NCBI GenBank assembly: GCA_023898385.1
Contig: CP060220.1
Coordinates: 3,100,001 to 3,164,000 of the forward strand
DNA from: Pseudobdellovibrionaceae bacterium
GTDB lineage: Bacteria > Bdellovibrionota > Bdellovibrionia > Bdellovibrionales > UBA1609
Reading direction: 5' to 3'
DNA: 64,000 bases
Part shown: positions 9,014 through 17,542 of the stretch, piece after piece
Numbering within the stretch: the stretch's first letter is position 1
Layout of the letters: the number at the start of each line of letters is the position of its first letter
Program-made: the position numbers and the translations under genes
Notes under the pieces: generated by a model
Told to the model about the DNA's origin: nothing
The model's input: only the letters and a program-made list of their open reading frames with translations
The model's database searches: none

Positions 9014-10276
9014 TCAATTACTCGCTTCAAGGGGTAAAATTTCTGGCGTTAAAAAGACCAAAGTTTCAGTGGTTTCTTCGCGATCAAATTGTCCGCTAAA
9101 GAGGCGACCCAATAATGGGATTTGAGTCAACCAGCGCAACCCCAATTGGGTTTCACCGGTGGAAGTTCGTTCAAGACCTGAAATGGCTAAGGTGCGAGAG
9201 GATTTCATATTCAATTGTGTTTCGATGCGATGGGTTTTTAATCCCGGTACACCGTCAAAGGCCTGTCCCATATCAAGACTAGAAAGTTCGGCCGATATAT
9301 GAATGGTCATGGCGCCCATGGTGCCCGCATGGGGAGTGATGTTGAGCAATAGGCCATGTTTCTTCCAAGTGACAGATTTAGATTTAAAACCTCGAATCAC
9401 CAGCGGAAACTCGCCGCCTGAATGGAAACTGGCTGGCTCACCACTTCGAGTGAGTAAATAGGGGGAGGCCACAAGATGCCCCTTTGAATGGCCTTCTTCA
9501 GCATTAACAGTGGCCGTAAAATCAGAAACATCTAAAGTCTCAGGAAGCACTTGAACAGTCATTTCACCCGATGGGGTTAAACCAAATTCACTGGCAAAGC
9601 TCTTGGTTGTCTCCACAATTCTTAGTTGCACTTTTATAAGTGGCCTGAGTTCGATTTGCGATTTACTGAATTCAAGTTTTATGCCGAAGGGCGAAAAATA
9701 TTTTTGAAGCGGCTCTTTTTGACTTAAGTGTTCGTCAGAAATTGTTAGTTTGCCAGTTTGTTCGCGGTTCCAGTGAAAATGTCGCACGCCCAAACCGGCT
9801 AAACCATCTCGAAAGAAATTTTCAGCATCAATAATGACGTCTTCATCGCACTCGGCAGCGAAGGTGTAAGTGCCTGTGGGTACTTTTTCGGCCAGTGCTA
9901 GCCAATCAGAAAACCGATAAAGGTGACCGGCCACAACGATGTTATTGTCGCGAAGCCTCACCTCAAGGCCCAAAAAGTCTTTCACTAGCGGCGTAAGGGC
10001 GTGAAAAACCTGAAGGGTCATTTTTTCGAGCACTTGCACACTGAGAACCCTATCGGCCAACACCAGTTGAGTGGTCCCTGGTTTTTTCGCCATCAACAAA
10101 AGGTGGGATTCGTTATCGACGACTTTTAGTATTTTAGAATCTCCCACCCTCACATCGCCAGATCTGGATATCGGCCAGGTCTTGACCTCGCCAACTCCCA
10201 TAATTAACGGCTCCGGAGGGCGGGCCCAGGTTGGGAAAGTGAAAAGACATAGAATATTTAAGAATAATAAACGCAT
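9014..10276 (-). CDS. cpaC: CpaC/RcpA-like type II/III secretion system secretin (short form)
   Basis: A 420-aa exported protein with an N-terminal signal peptide ending near TWARPP. It has the pilus-secretin N-domain (GVGEVKTWPISRSGDVRVGD, then MAKKPGTTQLVL), a middle region, and the secretin C-domain (VNAEEG..., SPYLLTRSGEPASFHSGGEFPLV, later LSGLERTSTGETQLGL-like and IPLLGRLFSG). The IPLLGRLF motif is typical of secretin family members. It should form the outer-membrane channel of the Flp pilus. GGAG lies 8 bases before the ATG. It is immediately upstream of cpaF, so the two are probably cotranscribed. Confidence 0.85.
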   Translation of the reverse strand: MRLLFLNILCLFTFPTWARPPEPLIMGVGEVKTWPISRSGDVRVGDSKILKVVDNESHLLLMAKKPGTTQLVLADRVLSVQVLEKMTLQVFHALTPLVKDFLGLEVRLRDNNIVVAGHLYRFSDWLALAEKVPTGTYTFAAECDEDVIIDAENFFRDGLAGLGVRHFHWNREQTGKLTISDEHLSQKEPLQKYFSPFGIKLEFSKSQIELRPLIKVQLRIVETTKSFASEFGLTPSGEMTVQVLPETLDVSDFTATVNAEEGHSKGHLVASPYLLTRSGEPASFHSGGEFPLVIRGFKSKSVTWKKHGLLLNITPHAGTMGAMTIHISAELSSLDMGQAFDGVPGLKTHRIETQLNMKSSRTLAISGLERTSTGETQLGLRWLTQIPLLGRLFSGQFDREETTETLVFLTPEILPLEASN

Positions 10277-10374
10277 GAGGGGTCTCCGTAGACCTCAATG
10301 GGCTGCAAACTCATGCCAAGATTACAGAAGAAAAATAACGGGAAATAGCGTCCGGCGAGTCCGAAAAAGAATTC

Positions 10375-11460
10375 CTACGCGGCCGGAAGCGAAAAAGAAA
10401 CTCTCACTTGTCCTTTGGGGCAGGTGATTTCAAGGGCGGTGCCATGCAATTTCAATAGGGCTTGGCTTACGCTCAACCCTAGTCCCAATCCCTGGCTGTG
10501 GTGCATGATGTTTTCATCCAGAGCAAAGGGCTTAAGAATCTTTTCGATGGTGGCCGGCTTTAGGGCCTTTCCTTCATTGGTGATTGTAATTTGAATGTGC
10601 TCGCCTTCGGCTTCAGCCGTTACAGAAATGGGGGTTTGCTTTTTTCTAAACTTAACTGCGTTTTCGATAAGGCGGCCGATGACATTTTGAACGATTGCAG
10701 GGTCTGCCTTCACATTCAAATCATCAATTTGCCAATGCAGATCTTCGGCGGATGAGAACGGCTGGGCTGCTGCTGAGAGCAATTTTTCAGTGGAGGTTTT
10801 TCGGGCGTTAACAGTAGTCAGGCCTGTTTGAGCGGAAACCAATTCAAGTACGTCATTAATGATTTTATGTAGTTTATCGGAGCTTTTCCCAATGCGATCT
10901 ACATATTGAGTTTGATCGGCGTCGAGCGAGGTTTCTTTGAGAAGTTCTAAAAAGCTCGATATCACAGTCAGCGGCGTTTTTAACTCATGGTTGATAAGAA
11001 TCATAAACTGGTTTTTTGCCTCATCTAAAACTTTAAGCTCTGACAGGGCCTTCTCAAGAGCATCGTTTTTTTCTTTGAGCTCCCTTCGAATATTGAACTT
11101 TTCAACAGCCTTATCCACTGTATTCACAAGGTCAACAGGGTCCCAGGGTTTTGTGAGGTAGCGATAAACTTGGCCGGAGTTGATGGCGCCAATCACCGAA
11201 TCCATATCGGTGTAACCAGTTAACAAAATACGAATAGCGTCGGGGTGAGTCTTGATTGATTTTTTCAACATTTCAACGCCGGTCATTTCAGGCATGCGTT
11301 GATCGCTGATGATCAGAGCCACATCAGGATGCCCTTTAAGTTGTGCTAGACCTTCGGCTGCCGAAGTGGCTTTGAGCACATTGTATCCCCGACGAAAGAG
11401 CCGCTCGAGCGCATCTACGTTATCAATTTCGTCATCAACAATGAGAATGGACTGTTTCAT
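10375..11460 (-). CDS. Response-regulator receiver fused to a histidine kinase
   Basis: A 361-aa soluble signalling protein. Residues 1-120 are a receiver domain (ILIVDDE; phosphoacceptor D53 in LIISDQRMPEMTG; K104 in YLTKPW). A coiled-coil linker (RELKEKNDALEKAL...) leads to a HisKA domain with H158 in INHELKTPL, then an HATPase domain with the N box (LIENAVKFRK) and G box (SQGLGLGLS). The receiver comes first and there are no membrane segments, so it is driven from inside the cell, perhaps by phosphotransfer from another kinase. The output partner is not visible in the window. No strong ribosome-binding site is seen before the ATG. Confidence 0.88.
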   Translation of the reverse strand: MKQSILIVDDEIDNVDALERLFRRGYNVLKATSAAEGLAQLKGHPDVALIISDQRMPEMTGVEMLKKSIKTHPDAIRILLTGYTDMDSVIGAINSGQVYRYLTKPWDPVDLVNTVDKAVEKFNIRRELKEKNDALEKALSELKVLDEAKNQFMILINHELKTPLTVISSFLELLKETSLDADQTQYVDRIGKSSDKLHKIINDVLELVSAQTGLTTVNARKTSTEKLLSAAAQPFSSAEDLHWQIDDLNVKADPAIVQNVIGRLIENAVKFRKKQTPISVTAEAEGEHIQITITNEGKALKPATIEKILKPFALDENIMHHSQGLGLGLSVSQALLKLHGTALEITCPKGQVRVSFSLPAA

Positions 11461-11594
11461 ATCTATATTTCATGCCACAATTAAAATTGGATTAAGCGTA
11501 TTGTTAAAGCTTAGACCAATGGCGTGATCAGTCAATAGAGAACTTTGAATACAAATTTTGTGCCCCAATTTATTAGCTGAGGTGAATTTAAAAA

Positions 11595-13910
11595 ATGAAA
11601 ACAAACATTCGGTGGAGTCAATGCTTGTTTGCGGTTTTAGTCATTTCGTCATTTTCGTTTGCGGAAGGGCGCACTCAAAAAAAAGTACCTAAATCTCAAA
11701 AAACCGCAGCAGAAAAAGCGTCACTAGAAAACCCGCCATTGCATTTTTTGAAGTTTGAGCAAGTGGCGAAGTTGGAGTACTGGCAGGGCGTCCGATATGT
11801 AAAACATTTTAGAAAATCTCTTGTTGCTGCAGACGAACTTTTTGGAAAATTCAATGAAAGTCTACCCGCCTATGCCAGTATTGACCCGATTAAAAATCAG
11901 TGGCAGTGGGAGATGCTATTTGGCAACAAAGCCTATGCCGCGGCAGGGGTTCATGGTCGGGGCAGTTTGCCTTCAGATGAGTGCATTTATGCTGTGACTC
12001 TGCAAAAATGGGTCGACAACAACGGCCGATATGTACCGAACTTTGGCTGTGCGAAGCCCAGTGATTGTTCGGGAAGCTTTGGTCGTGGCGTGGCCTGTGG
12101 TGTTATCGGGTCGGGATTGATCGGCAGCGATGCGTGTGTGCCCCACGCAGACAGATTGCGCTCCACAGTGACTTGTTTTGATCGAGTCACTCAAAAGATC
12201 AATTCGGCTGAAGGTAGTCAGGCCGTGCAGGTGGCGCGAGAGTACGAAGCTTATCTAAAATCAAACAGTGCCAACCCCGAAGCAATTCTTAACGATAAGA
12301 CTTGGACAAAGCGTCTGGCTGAATACATGTGGCACCCGCAGGTGTACATGCACTTACTGAAGCGAGCGGATTATTTCAAAAAAAACGGGCGCAAGTTTGA
12401 GTCCTCAGATTTGGCAAAGGGCTTTGGCCCCACAGCGCAGTTGGGTGATTGGGATGAATACGGATCTTTTGAAAACGCATTCAATTCATTGGCTTCAGGA
12501 TTAGAAGGTGTCTTCGGCAAGTTTGTTTATCATTGTGATAAACTTCTTGATAAGAAAGTGGTTGAAGAAATTCGCAGCCAAACTCGAGTGACGCCAAAAT
12601 GGGCTGATCGTGAAAAGCAGAGAAAGCAGTGGCTTGAAGAAGAAGAAAAGGGTGGCCGATCGGCAACAGTGCGTTCGGTGTTGCAAAAACCAGAGTGTAT
12701 TTCTCTAGAAAAACGCATAGCTGACCTGCGGCGCGCGGAGCAAACCATTGCCGATACTTATCCTTGTATTCGTGGTGATAAAGATTGTGCCGTTGGCGCG
12801 CCGGTAGTGCCACCACCTCCGCCACCTGTGCGACCAGACATGATCACTGAGTCCGTGAAGTCGTTGGGCTGTGAAAGCTACGGTAATGAAACGGGTATTT
12901 ATCAAGAGGGAATGCGTTGTGTAGCCTGTGCGGCTGAGCGTGACGTGATAAATACTGAACAAAAAGACCATGTCATTTCGGATCGCTGGTTGTCACTGCT
13001 TGAGGTGATGGCTCATGCTTGTCATGAAACCGGGCAAGTGACGGGTAAAGACGTGCCAGCTTCGGTGGCGAGAGAATATATCGAGACCTTTGGTCAGTGC
13101 AGTGTGGATGAATATAATTTTTCACAATCGCCTCGATTAGATGTGGTCGAAAAGACCGTGAAACAGTGGTCTCTCAAAGGCATTGGTGATGATGACGAGC
13201 CGGATAAGGGGGATTTGTTTAAAAAAGTTTATGGCTTGAGTTTTTCAGAGGCAAAAAAGATTTTTGATTGTGAAGCTAAGGGCAAGAAAAGTTTCTTTGA
13301 CCTATTTAAAAGCACTCCCAAATGTCTTGACGGGGACCTCGACTGTCGTAGAAATCTTCGGCGTCAGTCATTTGAAAAGAACAGCAAAAGCATTCGAAAC
13401 GAAGCCGATAGTAGTAGTTATGCCAGTGGCGATTTGCGCAAATCGCTAGGTCAATGTATGGACAGAGCCTTGGAGTTACAAAAGAAGTTGAACCCCAATG
13501 GCTGTCGGACGGTGCAGAAACCCTTAGACAGGTCTTTCTTTTTAGGTCGTGGCTCGCAACCCGGATATGTGAACCAAACGGTGGGGGCCGTACTAGAAGG
13601 CGGTGGTCGCTGTTCAGCCGCCAGACAGCTGTATCAATTGAAGGGCCCAGGGAAGTCTTACACCACTGTGAATTTTCACTCTTATTTGGTGAAGGGCACA
13701 GGCCCCCAAGATCAATACCAGAGGGTGACCGGTGTTGTGGACAATGATTTTACCTATCATGTGGAAGCGGGCCAATTTCTACAAGGTGACTATAATTCGC
13801 AAAAAATGACCATGCACGTGAAAGAAGGGTGCGGAGATATTTATAATCGAACGTACGATTACCCCTGGAGAAAGGTCCGGGAAGCGCCCTTAAATAAAGG
13901 GGCTCGCTAG
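11595..13910 (+). CDS. Large exported cysteine-rich protein of unknown function
   Basis: A 771-aa protein that I do not recognise. It starts with a signal peptide (residues 1-26, basic start then CLFAVLVISSFSFAEG). The body has many spaced Cys residues, including paired ones (CAKPSDCSGSFGRGVACG, CVACAAERD, CLDGDLDC), consistent with disulfides outside the cytoplasm. A short proline run (VVPPPPPPVRP) near residue 405 divides it into two halves. The C-terminal region ends in LNKGAR without an anchoring motif. GAGGTGA lies 8 bases before the ATG. The next gene (14050) encodes another exported Cys-containing protein, and the two may act together. Confidence 0.7.
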   Translation: MKTNIRWSQCLFAVLVISSFSFAEGRTQKKVPKSQKTAAEKASLENPPLHFLKFEQVAKLEYWQGVRYVKHFRKSLVAADELFGKFNESLPAYASIDPIKNQWQWEMLFGNKAYAAAGVHGRGSLPSDECIYAVTLQKWVDNNGRYVPNFGCAKPSDCSGSFGRGVACGVIGSGLIGSDACVPHADRLRSTVTCFDRVTQKINSAEGSQAVQVAREYEAYLKSNSANPEAILNDKTWTKRLAEYMWHPQVYMHLLKRADYFKKNGRKFESSDLAKGFGPTAQLGDWDEYGSFENAFNSLASGLEGVFGKFVYHCDKLLDKKVVEEIRSQTRVTPKWADREKQRKQWLEEEEKGGRSATVRSVLQKPECISLEKRIADLRRAEQTIADTYPCIRGDKDCAVGAPVVPPPPPPVRPDMITESVKSLGCESYGNETGIYQEGMRCVACAAERDVINTEQKDHVISDRWLSLLEVMAHACHETGQVTGKDVPASVAREYIETFGQCSVDEYNFSQSPRLDVVEKTVKQWSLKGIGDDDEPDKGDLFKKVYGLSFSEAKKIFDCEAKGKKSFFDLFKSTPKCLDGDLDCRRNLRRQSFEKNSKSIRNEADSSSYASGDLRKSLGQCMDRALELQKKLNPNGCRTVQKPLDRSFFLGRGSQPGYVNQTVGAVLEGGGRCSAARQLYQLKGPGKSYTTVNFHSYLVKGTGPQDQYQRVTGVVDNDFTYHVEAGQFLQGDYNSQKMTMHVKEGCGDIYNRTYDYPWRKVREAPLNKGAR

Positions 13911-13981
13911 GCAGCGGTAGATGGGGGTTGGGTTTGTATAGGGGCTGGCAGCGACCAAGGTCAAGAATGCGGCACGAAGTG

Positions 13982-14010
13982 TAAAGTTTAGATTGAGAGA
14001 AACCGAACTA
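13982..14010 (+). promoter_or_regulatory. Weak match to a sigma-28 promoter upstream of the Gly-rich protein gene
   Basis: TAAA at 13982 is followed after 16 bases by ACCGAACT, sharing the CCGA core with the sigma-28 -10 consensus GCCGATAA. The match is partial and the spacing is off by one base, so this is only a candidate. It is noted because fliA lies in the same window. Confidence 0.2.
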
Positions 14011-14049
14011 GGTCCAGGAGAAAAAGACTCGATAAGGAGTTGAAGGGTA

Positions 14050-16155
14050 ATGAAGAAAATAGTGTTGATACAATTCATCGTAGCTATGGCGGGTGCCAGC
14101 TTTGCTCACGCTCAATTTTACGTGGGCGGTGGTGTTCAAGGTGGTATTAACGGATGTCCCTACCCTTATGGTTCTGGTGCCGGCGCCGAAAGTAAGAATG
14201 ATAAAATTGCTGATGCAGAGCGGGACATTAAGGAAAAAGAAAAGGCTATTTCGGATGCTAAGCTAGTAAAACTTCGGGCAGAATCTGAGTTGAAGCGGCA
14301 TGAACTCAATATTTCTACCGTGCTAAAAACAAAAGCAGAGGGTGGCGCCGATGTTTTTAGCGCCGTAAAGTACCACATTGATGACCAGAAAACATTGGAC
14401 ATGTATGGCGTGTGCGGCAAGGTTCAGCAAGGTAAGGATATACGAACAGCGTATTGTGTGCCAGCGGAGCTTTTGGCGGGCGCCGAGTCCAGAACTGGAT
14501 CATCATATGTGTCCTTTGATGAACTTGCTAGGCGAGACGAGGAGGATTTGCGCAAGACCTATGAATCATTGAGTCGTTCGGGAGGCGCTTCTAGCCTAAA
14601 AGATTGCAAAACTACAAGAGTTGCCAACCAAGACAAAATAGAAATAGTCGACGAGCAGCCTTGGGAACGATTTTGTGGCGATGACCGTAGACACGCAGGT
14701 ATGTGGGATTTTAATAGTTTTATTGGTGATTTTGGATTAGTGGAGCCTGGAATTTGTAGTAAGGATTCATTCATTAAACCAAGATATCATGTGGGTCAGT
14801 CAAAGAGCGATTCGGCCCAGAATGCCAGAGACAAGTGTGCCACCAGCATAACAGGATACATCGAAGTAAAAGCTAAAATTAAGGAAGCTGATAGTATAAT
14901 TAAAGACAGCGAAGGAGAATTGACGAACTTAAAGAGCATACTCGAACTGGAAAAGAAAATCTGGAAAGAAGAGCAAAAACAAGCTCTCCGCGAAGGCCGT
15001 CAACCGGACCCTGGCGTTACTGAAGCCGGTGTTTGCACCACTGGAAATTGCCCCGGGTATCGTAAAGTGGACACTTGGGATCGTATCTTAAATGTGGGAA
15101 TGGCCGCATTGGGCGGATACCTTTCTTATCAGGGAGTGAAATATGTCACAGACGCTAACACTTCATTGGGCTGGCAAACGAATCCCTATTTAGCTGTTGG
15201 CATTGGTTATCCCTTTTTGGCTGCGGGTCTCTATGGAGCCTTCGGCGGTGGTATAGGGGCCGGCGGTTTTGCTTGTGGTGGTTATCCGGCAGGTCCTTAC
15301 GGCGGCATGGCTGGAATGTATGGTAACTTTGGTGGTGGGTTTGGCTTTCCCCCTGCCTGGGGAGCCGGTTATCCCGGGGGACCCTTTATGCCAGGCATGG
15401 GCCCATGGGGAATGGCCGGACCCTACGGCGGTATGGGTATGGGATATCCAGGAATGGGCGGTATGGGCTTTGGCATGGCAGGCGGTTATCCTGCAGCCGG
15501 AGGTATGGGCTTTGGCATGGCAGGCGGTTATCCTGCAGCCGGAGGTATGGGCTTCGGTATGGCCGGTGGATACCCAGCAATGGTGGGTTATCCCGCAGCT
15601 GGTGGTATGGGCTTCGGCATGGCTGGTGGTTATCCAGCAATGGCCTATCCCGCAGCAGGCGGCATGGGCTTTGGCATGGCTGGCGGTTATCCCGCAGCTG
15701 GAGGAATGGGCTTCGGAATGGCCGGTGGCTATCCTGCAGCAGGTGGCATGGGCTTTGGCATGGCTGGTGGTTATCCAGCAATGGGCTATCCCGCAGCAGC
15801 AGGCGGCATGGGCTACGTGGGTGGTTACCCAGCCATGGGTGGAGCGGGCTCGATTCAGATGCAGCAACAGTTAATGCAGCAACAAATGGCAGCCCAGCAG
15901 TACTATTTGCAACAGCAACAACGGTATTTCGCTGAACAACAACAGCGGTCTGTTTTGGTCGGACGACTGCAGCAAGAGCTTGTTAAGATTCAACAACAAA
16001 TCCAGCAGATTTCTATGGGCGGCGGTGGCTATGGCGGTTACTCCGGTGGAGGATACTTGGGCGGCGGAGTCAATTTTGGCTATGGCGGCTCGGGTGGTTA
16101 TGGAGGCGGCGGTTATTACGACCCTCGCAACACGGATCAGCAGCCAACAAGATAG
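14050..16155 (+). CDS. Exported Gly/Met/Tyr-rich repeat protein of unknown function
   Basis: A 701-aa protein with a signal peptide (MKKIVLIQFIVAMAGASFAHA, cleavage after AHA). Residues about 50-330 are charged, contain coiled-coil-like stretches and a few Cys residues. A short hydrophobic segment with a GYLSYQGVKY block follows. From about residue 395 the protein is low in complexity: Gly/Tyr/Pro/Met repeats with seven near-perfect copies of GGMGFGMAGGYPA and one degenerate copy, then a Gln-rich segment (QQQLMQQQMAAQQYYLQQQQ) and a final Gly/Tyr-rich tail. Such sequence is typical of elastic, adhesive or surface-layer material, but no function can be assigned. A terminator hairpin follows. 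Confidence 0.75.
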   Translation: MKKIVLIQFIVAMAGASFAHAQFYVGGGVQGGINGCPYPYGSGAGAESKNDKIADAERDIKEKEKAISDAKLVKLRAESELKRHELNISTVLKTKAEGGADVFSAVKYHIDDQKTLDMYGVCGKVQQGKDIRTAYCVPAELLAGAESRTGSSYVSFDELARRDEEDLRKTYESLSRSGGASSLKDCKTTRVANQDKIEIVDEQPWERFCGDDRRHAGMWDFNSFIGDFGLVEPGICSKDSFIKPRYHVGQSKSDSAQNARDKCATSITGYIEVKAKIKEADSIIKDSEGELTNLKSILELEKKIWKEEQKQALREGRQPDPGVTEAGVCTTGNCPGYRKVDTWDRILNVGMAALGGYLSYQGVKYVTDANTSLGWQTNPYLAVGIGYPFLAAGLYGAFGGGIGAGGFACGGYPAGPYGGMAGMYGNFGGGFGFPPAWGAGYPGGPFMPGMGPWGMAGPYGGMGMGYPGMGGMGFGMAGGYPAAGGMGFGMAGGYPAAGGMGFGMAGGYPAMVGYPAAGGMGFGMAGGYPAMAYPAAGGMGFGMAGGYPAAGGMGFGMAGGYPAAGGMGFGMAGGYPAMGYPAAAGGMGYVGGYPAMGGAGSIQMQQQLMQQQMAAQQYYLQQQQRYFAEQQQRSVLVGRLQQELVKIQQQIQQISMGGGGYGGYSGGGYLGGGVNFGYGGSGGYGGGGYYDPRNTDQQPTR
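15457..15840 (+). repeat. In-frame tandem repeat array inside the Gly-rich gene
   Basis: Seven copies of a 13-residue unit (GGMGFGMAGGYPA) plus one degenerate copy, some separated by short inserts such as MVGYPA, MAYPA and MGYPA. At DNA level the copies are highly similar but not identical, with synonymous changes (ggcttt or ggcttc; gcagcc or gcagct). The copy number is likely to vary between strains by recombination or slippage. Confidence 0.9.
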
Positions 16156-16200
16156 TAGACAGGGCGCCCTATGCGCTCCGTTTGAAATCACGATATAAAG

Positions 16201-16225
16201 ACCTCGCACATGGCGAGGTTTTTTT
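16201..16225 (+). terminator. Rho-independent terminator
   Basis: ACCTCGC at 16201-16207 pairs with GCGAGGT at 16213-16219 around a short loop, followed by a run of seven T. It ends the transcript of the Gly-rich protein gene. The GCGAGG of its 3' arm is also placed where a ribosome-binding site for the next gene (ATG 16226) would be. Confidence 0.8.
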
Positions 16226-17542
16226 ATGCCTATAGAGCGAATCGATCATTGTTATGACAGTCACGTTCATTGGTTGGCCACGGGTGAGATGCAATCCCGT
16301 TTAGACCTTCGTTCCCTTAAAAAGGCCGAAGACGTGGCTTCACTTTTGGTATTGCCTCAACATTTTAAAGATCGCTGGCTCATCGGATTTGGTTGGGATG
16401 AAAGTCTTTGGAGTTCTCCCGATGGATTAAATAGAAAAACTTTGGATCGACAGTTTCCTGATCATCCGGTGTGTTTTTCTCGGGTGGATGGGCACACGGT
16501 ATGGCTCAATTCAAAGGCCCTAGAAGAACTGGGTTGGCTGAGAGGAGATTTGCCTCAATTTCAGGGTGGAAAAATCATTATGGATGACACCAACACACCA
16601 ACGGGAATCGCCATCGATAGTGCTGCTAACTTTGTTCGAAAACAGATTCCGAAGGCCAATGCCACGCAGGTGGCGGCCTCATTGCTGCAAGCGGTGAGAG
16701 TGTTCAATAATCAAGGGATCACTCATATTCGCGATATGACTTGTTCCATAGAGCAATGGAGCGAGGCTGTGCGCTTAGATGACAGTGGTCTACTCACTCT
16801 AGCGGTAGAGCAATTTTTTAGCGCGGATGATCCAGCTGATTTTGACGATGCTTTTGAATTGGCCTTGCAGGCGAGAAAGACAACAACACCTCGGTTGCGA
16901 GCAAAAGGATTAAAGGTTTATTACGATGGAGCCTTGGGGTCTGAAGGCGCTTTTTTAAGTCAAGATTACCCCTCAGGGTCGGGTCGAGGCCTGGTGCTCA
17001 TTGAACCATCTGAATTAAAACAGATGCTGAGGCGCTCATGGGAGCAAAAATTTGATATTGCCGTACACACCATCGGGGATCAAGCAGCCCAGGATGTGGT
17101 CGAAGTGGCCTGTCAGCTTTGGGACAAGGGGTTTAAAGGTCATCTGCATTTAGAACACGCCCAAGTGTTGCGACCAGAAACAGTTTCTCTGCTTGTGGGC
17201 AAAACCGTCACATGTCATTTACAGCCCAGTCACTGGCTCAGTGATAAACGCTGGCTAAAAGAAAAATTGGGGTCTTTATATGAATTCAGTTTTCCGTGGC
17301 GACAGCTGCAAGAAGCTGAAATTGAGTTTTATTTTGGAAGCGATAGCCCCATCGAGCCGGCAGATATCCCCCGTTCACTTTCTGCCCTGAATGACAGTGC
17401 CCTGCACGGCATCCCCAAACTACTGGGGCCGGGTCTGAAATACCACACCCATCCCGATCCCACCTGGGTGCCGGGCACTTTTTCTGAGTTTTCTAACGAC
17501 CAAGTAAAAGCGGTGGTGTTTCAAGGTAAACATTTGTTTTAA
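16226..17542 (+). CDS. Amidohydrolase family metal-dependent hydrolase (YtcJ-like)
   Basis: A 438-aa member of the amidohydrolase superfamily (amidohydrolase_3/YtcJ type). Near the N-terminus DSHVHWLATG supplies the metal-binding H-x-H. Further landmarks are GFGWDESLWSS, RVDGHTVWLNSKALEELGW, KVYYDGALGSEGA, IAVHTIGDQAAQ, the HLEHAQVL histidines, and FGSDSPIEPADIP carrying the C-terminal Asp. The substrate cannot be read from sequence. The usual N-terminal beta-sandwich part is missing, so the protein is shorter than typical YtcJ enzymes. The ATG follows a terminator T-run directly. It meets the next gene tail to tail with a 4-base overlap. Confidence 0.8.
   Translation: MPIERIDHCYDSHVHWLATGEMQSRLDLRSLKKAEDVASLLVLPQHFKDRWLIGFGWDESLWSSPDGLNRKTLDRQFPDHPVCFSRVDGHTVWLNSKALEELGWLRGDLPQFQGGKIIMDDTNTPTGIAIDSAANFVRKQIPKANATQVAASLLQAVRVFNNQGITHIRDMTCSIEQWSEAVRLDDSGLLTLAVEQFFSADDPADFDDAFELALQARKTTTPRLRAKGLKVYYDGALGSEGAFLSQDYPSGSGRGLVLIEPSELKQMLRRSWEQKFDIAVHTIGDQAAQDVVEVACQLWDKGFKGHLHLEHAQVLRPETVSLLVGKTVTCHLQPSHWLSDKRWLKEKLGSLYEFSFPWRQLQEAEIEFYFGSDSPIEPADIPRSLSALNDSALHGIPKLLGPGLKYHTHPDPTWVPGTFSEFSNDQVKAVVFQGKHLF

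Noticed and set aside
15190..15935. Antisense and shifted open frames over the Gly-rich repeats (His/Thr-rich and Trp-rich products)
   Set aside because: They are by-products of the in-frame repeat in the real gene; no start signals and no sensible composition.
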